This document shows, in pieces, positions 46,299 through 54,547 of a DNA stretch of 64,000 nt. The notes below the pieces were generated by a model. That model did no database searches. It had not been told where the DNA came from and was given only the letters and a program-made list of their open reading frames with translations. Every line of letters starts with the position of its first letter. Position 1 is the stretch's first letter. Where the stretch lies: NCBI GenBank assembly GCA_009744235.1, contig WPHV01000017.1, forward strand, positions 58,488-122,487, given 5' to 3'. Both the position numbers and the translations under genes were made by a program. The DNA is from Gillisella vitis. Its GTDB lineage: Bacteria; Pseudomonadota; Alphaproteobacteria; Rhizobiales; Rhizobiaceae.

Positions 46299-46625
46299 AT
46301 GCAAGAGATCGTCGAATCCTTCATCCGGACAGCCAATGCATTCGATGTCGAGGCAACCTTGTCCCTGTTTGCACCGGATGCGGTCATCGATGATGTCTCG
46401 GTGGGCGATGGCTTCGCGGGAACTGACGGCGTTCGCCAGTATCTCGAGCGGTTCTTCGTTGGCTACCACACCGAGACCAGGCTCTTGTCCATCGAGATGC
46501 TTGACGACCGCACATCAGATGCCCGCGTCGAATTCACCGGCAACTTCGGCCATGAGATCGGCATCCTCAAGATTGTGATCAATGCGGCCGGACTGATCGA
46601 GCGGATCGACGCCGACCTCGAATAG
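46299..46625 (+). CDS. SnoaL-like/nuclear transport factor 2 family protein
   Basis: A 108-residue protein with NTF2 fold: FIRTANAFDVEATLSLFAPD, GVRQYLERFFVGYHTETRLL and HEIGILKIVINAAGLIERID. Family members are cyclases, isomerases or simple ligand-binding pockets. TGAGGAG precedes the ATG, 10 bases after the preceding gene. Confidence 0.88.
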   Translation: MQEIVESFIRTANAFDVEATLSLFAPDAVIDDVSVGDGFAGTDGVRQYLERFFVGYHTETRLLSIEMLDDRTSDARVEFTGNFGHEIGILKIVINAAGLIERIDADLE

Positions 46626-46729
46626 CGGTTCCACCCAAGCTTACCCGACCAGAACCATCGGCTCCCGCGGAGCCGAGGCCGGGAAAGGTTTGCATTCCGC
46701 AGGCCTCCGGCATGACAAGGAATACATTC

Positions 46730-47200
46730 ATGACAACATCATACCCCCTCACGCAAGACGCTGCCGACAGGCTGGCGGTTGTCGAAGCCCTCTATCGCTT
46801 CGCAGCAGGCATCGATCTGCGCGACCAGGCGCTTCTGTCATCGTCGCTTGCCGAAAACGCCGTTTCTGATTTCAGGCCAGCCGGGGCAAAGGCGGGTTTC
46901 GAATATCCGGTTATCGAGGGCAGGGATGTCATCGTTACGGCCCTGTCGACATCGCTTCGCTCTGTCGACACGACCCACTCCGTCAGCAATCCTCGCGTCA
47001 CCATTGATGGCGATACCGCCCGGATGGACGTGCTCGTGGAAGCCCAGCATGTTCTGCGTAGCGATCCATCACGATTTTACATGATGAAGAACCGCTACGA
47101 TGTCGAACTGGAGAGGAGCGGTGATGTCTGGGTCATCAAGCGCAACACGGTCGACAATGTATGGCGTTCCGGAGATCCGGCCGTGCTTGCCGACATCTAG
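46730..47200 (+). CDS. SnoaL-like domain protein
   Basis: A 156-residue NTF2-fold protein: RLAVVEALYRFAAGIDLRDQ near the start and FYMMKNRYDVELERSGDVWV near the end, as in the SnoaL_4-like group of ring-modifying proteins. AAGGA lies eight bases before the chosen ATG. It closes the AraC-linked operon and is followed by a strong hairpin. Confidence 0.85.
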   Translation: MTTSYPLTQDAADRLAVVEALYRFAAGIDLRDQALLSSSLAENAVSDFRPAGAKAGFEYPVIEGRDVIVTALSTSLRSVDTTHSVSNPRVTIDGDTARMDVLVEAQHVLRSDPSRFYMMKNRYDVELERSGDVWVIKRNTVDNVWRSGDPAVLADI

Positions 47201-47215
47201 ACCTAAGGGCACTGA

Positions 47216-47247
47216 AAAGGCGGCAGGAGCAGGCTCCTGCCGCCTTT
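47216..47247. terminator. Bidirectional terminator between convergent genes
   Basis: A perfect 14-bp stem (AAAGGCGGCAGGAG paired with CTCCTGCCGCCTTT, loop CAGG) lies 16 bases after the SnoaL-like stop and 31 bases from the VOC stop on the other strand. A short TTTTC follows on the minus side. Confidence 0.8.
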
Positions 47248-47277
47248 CGCATACTCGTTTGCGCCCTTCAGACCTAT

Positions 47278-47670
47278 TCAACTCATCTGCGGCCCAAGGA
47301 AATACACCGCAAGCTTGTTGCCATCAGGATCGCGGGTGTAGGCTGCAACAGCATGCGGTGCCCAAGGTCTTGGCCCGACCGGACCCTCATCCGGGCTTCC
47401 GAAACGCAGCGCCGCAGTATGAAAAGCAGTGACAGCAGCACTCGAAGGTGCCTGGAAGCTTATAGTGGCACCGTTTCCGAAGGTCGCCGCTTCTCCGTTG
47501 ATCGGCCTCACGGCGAGGAAGGCCGGGAGGTCAATCCCCCAAGCCGATCCGCTATCGCCCATGTCCCTGAGACGGCTCCATCCCAGCGCACTCAAAACGG
47601 CATCGTAGAACTTGCGTGACCGGACGATATCGTTCGTGCCGACGGTGACATGCGTGAATGATCCTTGCAT
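47278..47670 (-). CDS. VOC family protein
   Basis: A 130-residue glyoxalase-fold protein: SFTHVTVGTNDIVRSRKFYD with the first metal His, and AVAAYTRDPDGNKLAVYF at the end. It follows the NmrA-like gene; its ATG has GAGG six bases upstream, while a GTG overlapping the previous stop is also possible. Function uncertain, perhaps detoxification of a quinone or aldehyde. Confidence 0.9.
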   Translation of the reverse strand: MQGSFTHVTVGTNDIVRSRKFYDAVLSALGWSRLRDMGDSGSAWGIDLPAFLAVRPINGEAATFGNGATISFQAPSSAAVTAFHTAALRFGSPDEGPVGPRPWAPHAVAAYTRDPDGNKLAVYFLGPQMS

Positions 47671-47678
47671 CTCAATCC

Positions 47679-48524
47679 TCACGGCAACAGAGAAGAAAGA
47701 ACATGGCGCAGACTCTGCGGAACGCGCCCTGTCAATCGTTCCACATCACCCGAGAGGTAGTCGAGGTTATGGGCTGCAGAATGACGCTTGGTTTCCACGA
47801 TCGCCTCCACGAGGTCGGTAGGTAGGTTCGCCGCGGCAAGTCCGGATCGCAGATCGCTTTCTGAAAGTGCGATGAATCCGACAGGCTTCCCGATCAGTTC
47901 GCTGACCAGAGCGGCTTTCTGTTCGCCGCTGATCCTCTCGGGTCCGCTGATCTGGTAGATGGCTCCCTCGTGCCCGTCGCCCGTCAGAACAGCCGCGGCG
48001 GATCGCGCGAGATCGTCGCGGGCCATATAGGTCACCGATTCATATCCGAGCCCGGCCAGCATGCCATGGGCGGCCGACATCTGGACTTCCTGCGCGAAGG
48101 CCTCCGCATAGAATCCAGACCGAAGGATTGTCCAGGACGATGCGTTTGCAATGAGATGCTGTTCGCCGATCCAGAAATCGCGCCCCATAGAAGGCCCATC
48201 GACCTTCCGCGTGCCCTGCAGAGAGACCACGACGACATGCTTCACCCCCGCTGCGACCGCAGCGTCTATGGCGGCACGGAACTGTGGCCCCCGCACGTTT
48301 GGCCTGAGATCGGCACTGGGAATGAGAAGCAGCCGGTCAAGCCCGGCATAGGCTTGCGAAAGGCTGTCGGGTCGATCATAGTCGCCGAACCGCCCCTCGA
48401 CGTTCGCGATCACTGTATCCGGCTGGCGTGATATGCCGACGAGATCGTTTCCTCCATGCTCGACGAGATAACCGAGGACGGCTTTTCCAAGTTGCCCGTT
48501 CGCGCCGCTGACACCAATTTTCAT
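47679..48524 (-). CDS. NmrA-like NAD(P)-binding protein, quinone oxidoreductase QorB-like
   Basis: A 281-residue atypical SDR: MKIGVSGANGQLGKAVLGYL (GxxGxxG), ISRQPDTV after beta-2, LLLIPSADLRPNVRGPQF and HVVVVSLQGTRKVD. It lacks the classical YxxxK, as do NmrA/QorB proteins, which reduce quinones with NADPH. The divergent neighbour is an HxlR regulator, as for qorB and qorR. Three related palindromes lie between them. Confidence 0.9.
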   Translation of the reverse strand: MKIGVSGANGQLGKAVLGYLVEHGGNDLVGISRQPDTVIANVEGRFGDYDRPDSLSQAYAGLDRLLLIPSADLRPNVRGPQFRAAIDAAVAAGVKHVVVVSLQGTRKVDGPSMGRDFWIGEQHLIANASSWTILRSGFYAEAFAQEVQMSAAHGMLAGLGYESVTYMARDDLARSAAAVLTGDGHEGAIYQISGPERISGEQKAALVSELIGKPVGFIALSESDLRSGLAAANLPTDLVEAIVETKRHSAAHNLDYLSGDVERLTGRVPQSLRHVLSSLLP

Positions 48525-48535
48525 ACGCATTCTCC

Positions 48536-48554
48536 GACGAACATTATGTTCGTC
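48536..48554. promoter_or_regulatory. HxlR/QorR operator 1
   Basis: GACGAACATTATGTTCGTC, a perfect 19-bp palindrome, sits 12 bases upstream of the NmrA-like start codon, where bound protein would block transcription or initiation. Confidence 0.75.
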
Positions 48555-48608
48555 ACAAACATATGGAAATCGGGAGTATCGGCACAAGAATGCACAAATT
48601 TGTACCCT

Positions 48609-48626
48609 ACGAACATCGATGTTCGT
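48609..48626. promoter_or_regulatory. HxlR/QorR operator 2
   Basis: ACGAACATCGATGTTCGT, a perfect 18-bp palindrome with the half-site ACGAAC, in the middle of the control region. Confidence 0.75.
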
Positions 48627-48681
48627 GGCATGGCTGGGCGAGCACCTTGAGCGACGGCAATCCAGTTCTGATTTGATCGTC

Positions 48682-48698
48682 ACGAACTATTTGTTCGT
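48682..48698. promoter_or_regulatory. HxlR/QorR operator 3
   Basis: ACGAAC-TATTT-GTTCGT, sharing both half-sites with the other two and lying 51 bases upstream of the HxlR gene, suited to autorepression. Confidence 0.75.
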
Positions 48699-48748
48699 TT
48701 GGTCGCGTGCTATCGTGACCGCCATTTGCGGTAATCAAGGAGAAGCTC

Positions 48749-49147
48749 GTGTCGCAACAGGACCAGCCCGGTCTGCCGAAATTCGCAGACAGCGATCATA
48801 GCCAGTGCCAGATGATTTCCAGCCTGCTTGACCGCGTTGGCGACAAGTGGACGGTGATGGTGGTCGGCGTGCTTGCCGATGGGCCAGTGCGTTTCAATGC
48901 GATCATGAGAGAGGTCGGCGGCGTGTCGCACCGCATGCTCACCCTGACGCTGCGCGGTCTTGAGCGGGACGGCATCGTGGAGAGGCGGGCTTTTCCCACG
49001 ATACCTCCGAAGGTGGAATACGAGCTGACGCCCCTTGGACAATCGCTGGTCGAACCGTTGGAGCACGTGATGAACTGGGTTCGCTTGAACCAGGAGATTA
49101 TCGAGAAAGCGCGTGGTGCATTCGATGCTCGACCATCGACAACGTGA
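48749..49147 (+). CDS. HxlR family transcriptional regulator
   Basis: A 132-residue winged-helix regulator: CQMISSLLDRVGDKWTVMVV and RFNAIMREVGGVSHRMLTLT, with RRAFPTIPPKVEYELTPLG as the wing. The Cys ahead of the HTH is the redox- or electrophile-sensing position of HypR/QorR-type members. The GTG start follows AAGGAG. It is expected to repress the NmrA-like/VOC operon until exposed to quinones or aldehydes. Confidence 0.93.
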   Translation: MSQQDQPGLPKFADSDHSQCQMISSLLDRVGDKWTVMVVGVLADGPVRFNAIMREVGGVSHRMLTLTLRGLERDGIVERRAFPTIPPKVEYELTPLGQSLVEPLEHVMNWVRLNQEIIEKARGAFDARPSTT

Positions 49148-49197
49148 GAAGGCTGGTACCGGATTAATCGCGAGATCCAGTTTTTAATGCTCTTGAC

Positions 49198-49221
49198 AGG
49201 ATTCGAACCGCCAACCTGTTG
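49198..49221. other. tRNA-like fragment
   Basis: AGGATTCGAACCGCCAACCT has the look of a reversed tRNA T-loop with the start of the variable region and matches the sequence at 23047-23070. No full tRNA folds here. It lies between the HxlR and LysR units and may mark an integration scar. Confidence 0.3.
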
Positions 49222-49254
49222 TATCTGCGCATAATTGCCCGCAGTGAGCCTCTA

Positions 49255-50130
49255 TTACCCAAAGATTCCAGTGGTAAAATCTGCAAACGCCCGCGCCTTG
49301 GCACTCGCCAGGCGCCCGGTCGGAAATACCACCCAAAGGTTAAGTGATGGCAGCTCCCAGTCCTGGAGCAGACGGACGACCTGTCCACTCTGGAGTTCCG
49401 GCCAAAACATCCAGTCAGATGTAACAGCAAGCCCCATGTCCGCGAGCACCGCCGCGCGAAGCCCCTCGGCGGCGCTGAACCTTACACGCCCCGAGACCGC
49501 AACCGAGGCTTCCGTCCCGCCCTTCTGGAATGTCCAGCTGTTGCCGAGTTGCGTGTAGACGATCGCCTGATGGACCGCGAGATCGGCCGGTACCTTCGGG
49601 GTTCCATGTCTTTCGAGATAGGCTCTCGTTGCGATCACCGACCGACGACCTGTCGTCAGGCGTCGGGCAACGGCGGATGAGTCCGCCAGATCGCCCATGC
49701 GCAGCGCGATGTCGATGCCCTCGGAGACGAGATCGATCACCCGATCATCGAGGATGACATCGACCTCCAGTTCTGGATGTGCTGCCATGAACTCAGGCAG
49801 GCGAGGAAGAACCATCAACCTCGCAAAGGTCGTTGCCGCGCAAACCCGCAAACGCCCGGAAAGTCCTGCGCCGGCTCCCCGTGCCTCAAGTTCGGCTTCA
49901 TCGGCTTCCTGAATGGCGGTCTTGGCACGTTCGAAAAACCGCAGCCCGGCATCGGTCGGCGTCAGGCCGTGCGTCGAGCGGAGAAGCAGCCGCACCTGCA
50001 GCCGATCCTCAAGCTGTGCGATCGTCTTCGATATGGCGGGCTGACCGACCCCGATGCGCCGGGCCGCCTCCGAAAACGAACCCGTCTCGACCACCCTGAC
50101 AAACGCCGTCATCGCCTGCAATCGATCCAT
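49255..50130 (-). CDS. LysR family transcriptional regulator
   Basis: A 291-residue LysR protein: MDRLQAMTAFVRVVETGSFS and RIGVGQPAISKTIAQLEDRL for DNA binding, and LSGRLRVCAATTFARLMVLP to start the effector domain. AAGGGG precedes the ATG. It is divergent from a five-gene run starting with a glutathione S-transferase and probably controls it. Confidence 0.93.
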   Translation of the reverse strand: MDRLQAMTAFVRVVETGSFSEAARRIGVGQPAISKTIAQLEDRLQVRLLLRSTHGLTPTDAGLRFFERAKTAIQEADEAELEARGAGAGLSGRLRVCAATTFARLMVLPRLPEFMAAHPELEVDVILDDRVIDLVSEGIDIALRMGDLADSSAVARRLTTGRRSVIATRAYLERHGTPKVPADLAVHQAIVYTQLGNSWTFQKGGTEASVAVSGRVRFSAAEGLRAAVLADMGLAVTSDWMFWPELQSGQVVRLLQDWELPSLNLWVVFPTGRLASAKARAFADFTTGIFG

Positions 50131-50132
50131 AA

Positions 50133-50155
50133 GCTTATTCCCCTTCGGAATAAGC
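50133..50155. promoter_or_regulatory. Inverted repeat next to the LysR start
   Basis: GCTTATTCC-N5-GGAATAAGC, a perfect 9-bp inverted repeat immediately upstream of the LysR ATG, containing that gene's ribosome site. It could be the autoregulatory operator or form an RNA hairpin that hides the ribosome site. Confidence 0.6.
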
Positions 50156-50239
50156 ATTATCGCTTCAGGCCGCCTGCCGCAATATCCCGAGAATGGGCAT
50201 AACTCTCCTCACCGGCGACACACCGCCAAGGAGAGAGAC

Positions 50240-50875
50240 ATGATCGAAGTTTACGCATTCGCCACGCCCAACAGCGTCAAGGTCCCGATTGCCCTCGAAG
50301 AGATGGACCTGGCCTACGACCTGAAGCCGGTCAACGTCCGCAAGGGCGAGCAGAAGGAGGCCGGCTTCGTCGCCCTCAATGCCAATGCCAAGGTGCCGGT
50401 GCTGGTCGATGCCGATGTCGACGGCGCACCGCTGGTGCTCACCGAAAGTGCCGCCATCCTCGTTTATCTCGCTGAAAAGACCGGCAGGCTGCTGCCGGCT
50501 GGTGGCGAGGCACGGGCTCGCGTCTTCGAACAGCTGTTCTTCCACGCTTCCGGCCTCAGCCCGGCCTTCGGCAATGCCGGCTTCTTCAAGCGTTCTTCAC
50601 CGGAGCCGCAGCCGGTCGCCGAAGCCCGCTTCTCGGGCGAGGCAGAGCGCATCACCGGCCTGCTCGATACTCTGCTTGCCGAGCGCCGCTTCATGGCCGG
50701 CGACGATTTCACCATCGCCGACATCGCTCATTTTGGCTGGATGTGGCGCCGCCAGTTTCCGGACGTCACCTTCGACGGCCGTCCCCATCTTGCCCGCTGG
50801 TACGACGAGGTCGCAGCACGACCGGCCGTCCGACGCGCCATCACCCGCGTCGAGGCCCTCGTTCCCGCCGTCTGA
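50240..50875 (+). CDS. Glutathione S-transferase family protein
   Basis: A 211-residue GST: the N-terminal thioredoxin-like domain has VYAFATPNSVKVPIALEEMD, NANAKVPVLVDADV with the cis-Pro and LTESAAILVYLAEKTG with the E-S glutathione-binding pair. The C-terminal helical domain ends with FTIADIAHFGWMWRR. It resembles YghU/YfcG-type bacterial GSTs acting on disulfides or peroxides. AAGGAGAG precedes the ATG, and it heads the LysR-linked operon. Confidence 0.93.
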   Translation: MIEVYAFATPNSVKVPIALEEMDLAYDLKPVNVRKGEQKEAGFVALNANAKVPVLVDADVDGAPLVLTESAAILVYLAEKTGRLLPAGGEARARVFEQLFFHASGLSPAFGNAGFFKRSSPEPQPVAEARFSGEAERITGLLDTLLAERRFMAGDDFTIADIAHFGWMWRRQFPDVTFDGRPHLARWYDEVAARPAVRRAITRVEALVPAV

Positions 50876-50918
50876 CTCTTCCACAGCCTGAAACATCAGA
50901 AAACCAAAGGAGACCACC

Positions 50919-51689
50919 ATGTCCAAATTCGAAACCTACAGGAACACCTTCGCCAATGCCCGCCTGACCCGTTCGGAAAGCGGCGTCCTCGAAGTGGCGC
51001 TGCACACCGATGGCGGCAAGCTCGTCTTCAACGGCCATACCCATGAGCAGTTCGTTGACCTGTTCCACCAGATCGGCTCGGATGCCGACAATCGAGTCGT
51101 CATCCTGACCGGCTCGGGCGACGCCTTCATGGATGCGATCAGCCCCGAAGGCTTCGATTTCTTCTCGCCGCGCGGCTACGACAAGATTTTTCGCGAGGGC
51201 AAGAAGATCCTCATGAACATCCTCGATATCGAGGTGCCGCTGATCGCCGCCCTAAACGGTCCGGTGCTGCTCCATTCTGAATATGCGCTGCTCGCCGATA
51301 TCGTTCTGGCAACGCCGGAAACGGTCTTTCAGGACAAGCCGCATTTCGATTTTGGCATCGTTCCGGGTGACGGCGTTAATCTGCTCTGGCCGGAAGTGAT
51401 CGGCAGCATCCGCGGCCGCTATTTCATCCTCAGCCGCCAGGTGCTCGATGCCGCGACAGCCAAGGAATGGGGCGCCGTCAACGAGGTCGTGCCTTCGGGC
51501 AAGCTGCTCGCCCGCGCCCATGAGATCGCCGAGGGCATCGCCGCCCTGCCGCCGCTGACCAGCCGCTACACCCGCATCGCGCTCACCCAGAAGCTGCGCC
51601 GGATCGTCGACGAAGGTGCCGGTTATGGCCTGGCGCTCGAAGGCATCAGCGCTGCCGAAGTCGCCCGCTCGATGGCTGCCAACGGCTGA
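50919..51689 (+). CDS. Enoyl-CoA hydratase/isomerase family protein
   Basis: A 256-residue crotonase-fold protein: VVILTGSGDAFMDAISPEGF, LIAALNGPVLLHSEYALLAD and FDFGIVPGDGVNLLWPEVIG give the oxyanion-hole strands and the region of the acidic catalytic residues. The set of residues resembles 6-oxocamphor hydrolase-like crotonases, so a beta-diketone hydrolase role is possible. It follows the GST gene by 43 bases. Confidence 0.9.
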   Translation: MSKFETYRNTFANARLTRSESGVLEVALHTDGGKLVFNGHTHEQFVDLFHQIGSDADNRVVILTGSGDAFMDAISPEGFDFFSPRGYDKIFREGKKILMNILDIEVPLIAALNGPVLLHSEYALLADIVLATPETVFQDKPHFDFGIVPGDGVNLLWPEVIGSIRGRYFILSRQVLDAATAKEWGAVNEVVPSGKLLARAHEIAEGIAALPPLTSRYTRIALTQKLRRIVDEGAGYGLALEGISAAEVARSMAANG

Positions 51690-51780
51690 TCACGCCCCGT
51701 CCCTTGCCGGGCTTCAGCACAGATCCTGAGGTTCGGCATGCCCAACGCCTCCCATCCAATCCAATCAAAGGAGAATCCCC

Positions 51781-52455
51781 CTGTCCCTGCAAGCCAAACT
51801 CGACGCATTCAAGGCCGATTTCGAAGCCGGCAAACCACCCTACAACGTGCCCTATTCGGTGATCGAGACGATGCACCGCGCCACCGCCGAGCTAATCGCT
51901 TCGGGGGTGGCGGAACGCGCCCTCAAAGCCGGCGACAAGCTCCCCGCCTTCACGCTCGACGATCCGGAAGGCAACAAGGTCTCGTCGACCGACCTGCTTG
52001 CGAAAGGAGCGCTGGTCATCAGCTTCTATCGCGGCGTCTGGTGCCCCTATTGCAACATGGAACTGCAGGCGCTGCAGCAGGCCATACCGGAGTTCCAGGC
52101 GCTCGGTGCCAGCCTGGTGGCGATCTCGCCGCAGAACCCGGTCAACAGCCGCAAGTCCGTCCGCCAGAACAGCCTCGACTTCCCAATCCTGTCGGACCCG
52201 CACAATGCCGTTGCGGCCGCCTTCGGCCTGCGCTTCGAGATGCAGGATTATCTGGTCGAGCTCTACAAGTCGCTGAAGAACGACCTGCCAGCCTTCAACG
52301 GCGACCCGAGCTGGACGCTGCCGATGCCGGCCCGTTACGTTGTCGGTCAGGACGGCACGATCCTCTATGCCGAGGTCAACCCGGACTATACCCGCCGCCC
52401 CGAACCGGAAGACATGCTGCCGGCGCTGCGCCGTGCTGCAGCGGTCTCCGCTTGA
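51781..52455 (+). CDS. Peroxiredoxin-like AhpC/TSA family protein, probable CTG start
   Basis: A protein of about 224 residues with the thioredoxin fold: SFYRGVWCPYCNMELQALQQ carries the CxxC site. The coding frame runs upstream of any ATG: LSLQAKLDAFKADFEAGKPP is typical family N-terminal sequence and starts with CTG at 51781, eight bases after GGAG. The first later GTG is at 51847 and would cut this region off. So initiation at CTG, or loss of an ATG by mutation, is likely. It probably reduces peroxides or disulfides in the LysR-linked operon. Confidence 0.88.
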   Translation: MSLQAKLDAFKADFEAGKPPYNVPYSVIETMHRATAELIASGVAERALKAGDKLPAFTLDDPEGNKVSSTDLLAKGALVISFYRGVWCPYCNMELQALQQAIPEFQALGASLVAISPQNPVNSRKSVRQNSLDFPILSDPHNAVAAAFGLRFEMQDYLVELYKSLKNDLPAFNGDPSWTLPMPARYVVGQDGTILYAEVNPDYTRRPEPEDMLPALRRAAAVSA

Positions 52456-52474
52456 TCCTATCTCCACCAACAGA

Positions 52475-52498
52475 GCCCTGCCTCCGACGAGGCAGGGC
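52475..52498. terminator. Hairpin between peroxiredoxin-like and SDR genes
   Basis: A perfect 10-bp stem GCCCTGCCTC/GAGGCAGGGC with loop CGAC, starting 19 bases after the stop. No U-run follows, so it may be an attenuator or an RNA-stabilising element inside the operon. Confidence 0.55.
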
Positions 52499-52524
52499 CG
52501 CATGACATTCAGAAGGACCGTCCC

Positions 52525-53238
52525 ATGAAAAGAACCTTCCTGATCACCGGCGCCAGCAAGGGCATCGGCCTTGCCCTGTCCACGCGCCTCATCCGCAACG
52601 GCCATCGCGTCATCGGCGTCGCACGCAATCCGACAGAACACTTCCCCGGCGAATTCCATGCCGTCGATCTTGCCGACCGCAAGGCCGGGGACCGTCTTGC
52701 CGAAATCGTCCGCGACAATGCCGTCGATGGCGTCGTCAACAATGTCGGGCTTGTCCGGGCAGCCCCGCTCGGCGCGATTGCCGTCGAGACGCTCGAGGAG
52801 GTCATGCGGGTCAACGTGCATCCGGCGCTGGTGTCCACCCAGGCAGCCCTGCCGGGCATGAAGTCGCGCCGCTGGGGGCGGATCGTCAACATCACCAGCC
52901 TGACGGTTCTCGGCAGCGTCGAGCGCACGGCCTATGCCGCGGCCAAGGCGGCGCTGGTCAGCTTCACCCGCAACTGGGCGCTCGAACTCGCGACCTCGGG
53001 CGTCACCGTCAATGCCGTATCGCCCGGTCCGACCGAGACCGAACTGTTCCGGGCCAACAATCCGGCCGGCAGCGCCGGCGAGGCCAGATATCTGGCCGGC
53101 GTGCCGATGGGACGCTTCGGCGAGCCGGACGAGATCGCCGCGACCATCGCCTTCCTGCTCTCCGAAGATGCCGCTTTCATGACCGGCCAGACGCTACATG
53201 TCGACGGCGGCGCCTCGATCGGCAAGGCCGCCTTTTAG
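52525..53238 (+). CDS. SDR family oxidoreductase
   Basis: A 237-residue classical SDR: ITGASKGIGLALSTRLIRNG, VVNNVGLVRAAPLGAI, catalytic VNITSLTVLG (Ser) and RTAYAAAKAALVSFTRN (Tyr, Lys), and AVSPGPTETELFR. The basic ARN after beta-2 suggests NADP. It belongs to the LysR-controlled redox operon; the substrate is unknown. Confidence 0.93.
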   Translation: MKRTFLITGASKGIGLALSTRLIRNGHRVIGVARNPTEHFPGEFHAVDLADRKAGDRLAEIVRDNAVDGVVNNVGLVRAAPLGAIAVETLEEVMRVNVHPALVSTQAALPGMKSRRWGRIVNITSLTVLGSVERTAYAAAKAALVSFTRNWALELATSGVTVNAVSPGPTETELFRANNPAGSAGEARYLAGVPMGRFGEPDEIAATIAFLLSEDAAFMTGQTLHVDGGASIGKAAF

Positions 53239-53299
53239 GCTGCAGAGCATCACCCGGAAAACACCAATCGCCAAACAACCCCCAACAGGGAGACTGATT

Positions 53300-53503
53300 G
53301 TGAACAAGCTTTTTTCAGCCGTAAAACTCGGAACCGGCGAACTCGGCGCTTTAGGCCGCCAGTTCATCTCAAACCAGGATCTTTCCGATCGTCTGCGCAA
53401 CGGTATCGCCCTGACGCCCTATGACCGCTCGACCTTCTATGGCGGCAATGCCATCGGCTACACGGTTTGGAAGCCTTATGACGAGGCCTACGTAGCGAAA
53501 TGA
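53300..53503 (+). CDS. Small hypothetical protein at the operon end
   Basis: A 67-residue protein MNKLFSAVKLGTGELGALGR and onward, ending TVWKPYDEAYVAK. The GTG start follows GGGAG at eight bases. It shows an amphipathic N-terminus and a Tyr-rich C-terminus. I do not recognise a family; position and ribosome site argue that it is real and cotranscribed with the SDR. Confidence 0.6.
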   Translation: MNKLFSAVKLGTGELGALGRQFISNQDLSDRLRNGIALTPYDRSTFYGGNAIGYTVWKPYDEAYVAK

Positions 53504-53659
53504 TCAACAGCGGCCCGACCGGTGCTATCCATTAACTTGGTCGGGCTGTATCAGAATTACGCTGAGTGGATCTCCCAGGATCGTCTTCGCCTTGAAAGGA
53601 TACGAACTTTGGCCTTGTAGTTTATGCGGAAGTCAAAGCGTTTAGAAACAGTGACTTAG

Positions 53660-54484
53660 CTAGTCGTTGTAGCGCCGGTAATATTTCCGCTCCGGCAGCG
53701 TTTCAAAATCCACAGCCGGGCGCTGTTTGCCGCCCAACTTCACCCAACTTCGTTGCCGGTTCCGCACCGAAGTCAATTGCAGTCCCATGAGATGCGCGAC
53801 CGCCAAGGGAGAAAGCCCCTGGTCGAACAGGCGGTAGCAAATCTCCTCGCCCCTTCGGGTCAGCCTGCCATCATCATATTGGTTCGCAGGATGAAGCGGA
53901 TCGGTCTCTTCCCTCCCGATGATCGCAGACTGCATCTCCTTGTTCAGGTCATCGATCTGCTGCTGTCTCGCCTTCCACTGCTTCGCGATTTTCCGGCGCA
54001 GTAGCTTGATCTCGTTTAGAAAGACCCTCTCGGCGCTACGGAAATGAAGCCCGTCGAAGCTGATCGTGCCGTTATAATGATGTGTCCTCTGCCTCTCGCC
54101 CAACAGCTTCAGGAAATGCTGTAAACGCTCGACCGCTTCGTAATCATAACGGGTGAAATTCTCAGGCAGGTATATCCACGATCGGCGAACGGACCGTTCC
54201 GACGTGATGTCGGCGACAAGCTCATGGACATCGTGCCCGACGCTATTGCGGTAGTCGATCAGCCGGCGGATCTCCGCTTTTTCGTCAGCCGACAATGCGC
54301 CGTCGGCTTCAAGTGCATCGAGGCATTTGCCGACTGGATTCTTTGTCCCCCGCGGCACGCGTTCTGCACGACCAGTATGTGCCATAAAGCCATCGGAACG
54401 CTGTATCAGTGACAGCACCTTGGCCTTGAGCTGCTCGGCATAGAATAGCACCAGCACCATGTGGGCCGAGCGCAGCTTGAGCAC
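53660..54484 (-). CDS. HEPN-like protein with C-terminal HTH
   Basis: A 274-residue protein. AEIRRLIDYRNSVGHDVHEL contains the HEPN RNase motif R-N-x3-H (Arg79, His84), set in a helical N-terminal half. The C-terminal part has long basic helices (LLRRKIAKQWKARQQQI) and GLSPLAVAHLMGLQLTSVRN, an HTH-like unit. HEPN domains with this motif cut RNA in many antiviral systems. It is the third gene of a leftward run of HEPN-containing genes, 63 bases from the next. The GTG start lacks a clear ribosome site. Its target and role are unknown. Confidence 0.7.
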   Translation of the reverse strand: MLKLRSAHMVLVLFYAEQLKAKVLSLIQRSDGFMAHTGRAERVPRGTKNPVGKCLDALEADGALSADEKAEIRRLIDYRNSVGHDVHELVADITSERSVRRSWIYLPENFTRYDYEAVERLQHFLKLLGERQRTHHYNGTISFDGLHFRSAERVFLNEIKLLRRKIAKQWKARQQQIDDLNKEMQSAIIGREETDPLHPANQYDDGRLTRRGEEICYRLFDQGLSPLAVAHLMGLQLTSVRNRQRSWVKLGGKQRPAVDFETLPERKYYRRYND

Positions 54485-54547
54485 ATTCTGTTACAGCGCG
54501 GGCAGGCGGGAACCAAGTGGATCAAGAAAACTGTTCTCGTGCATAGC

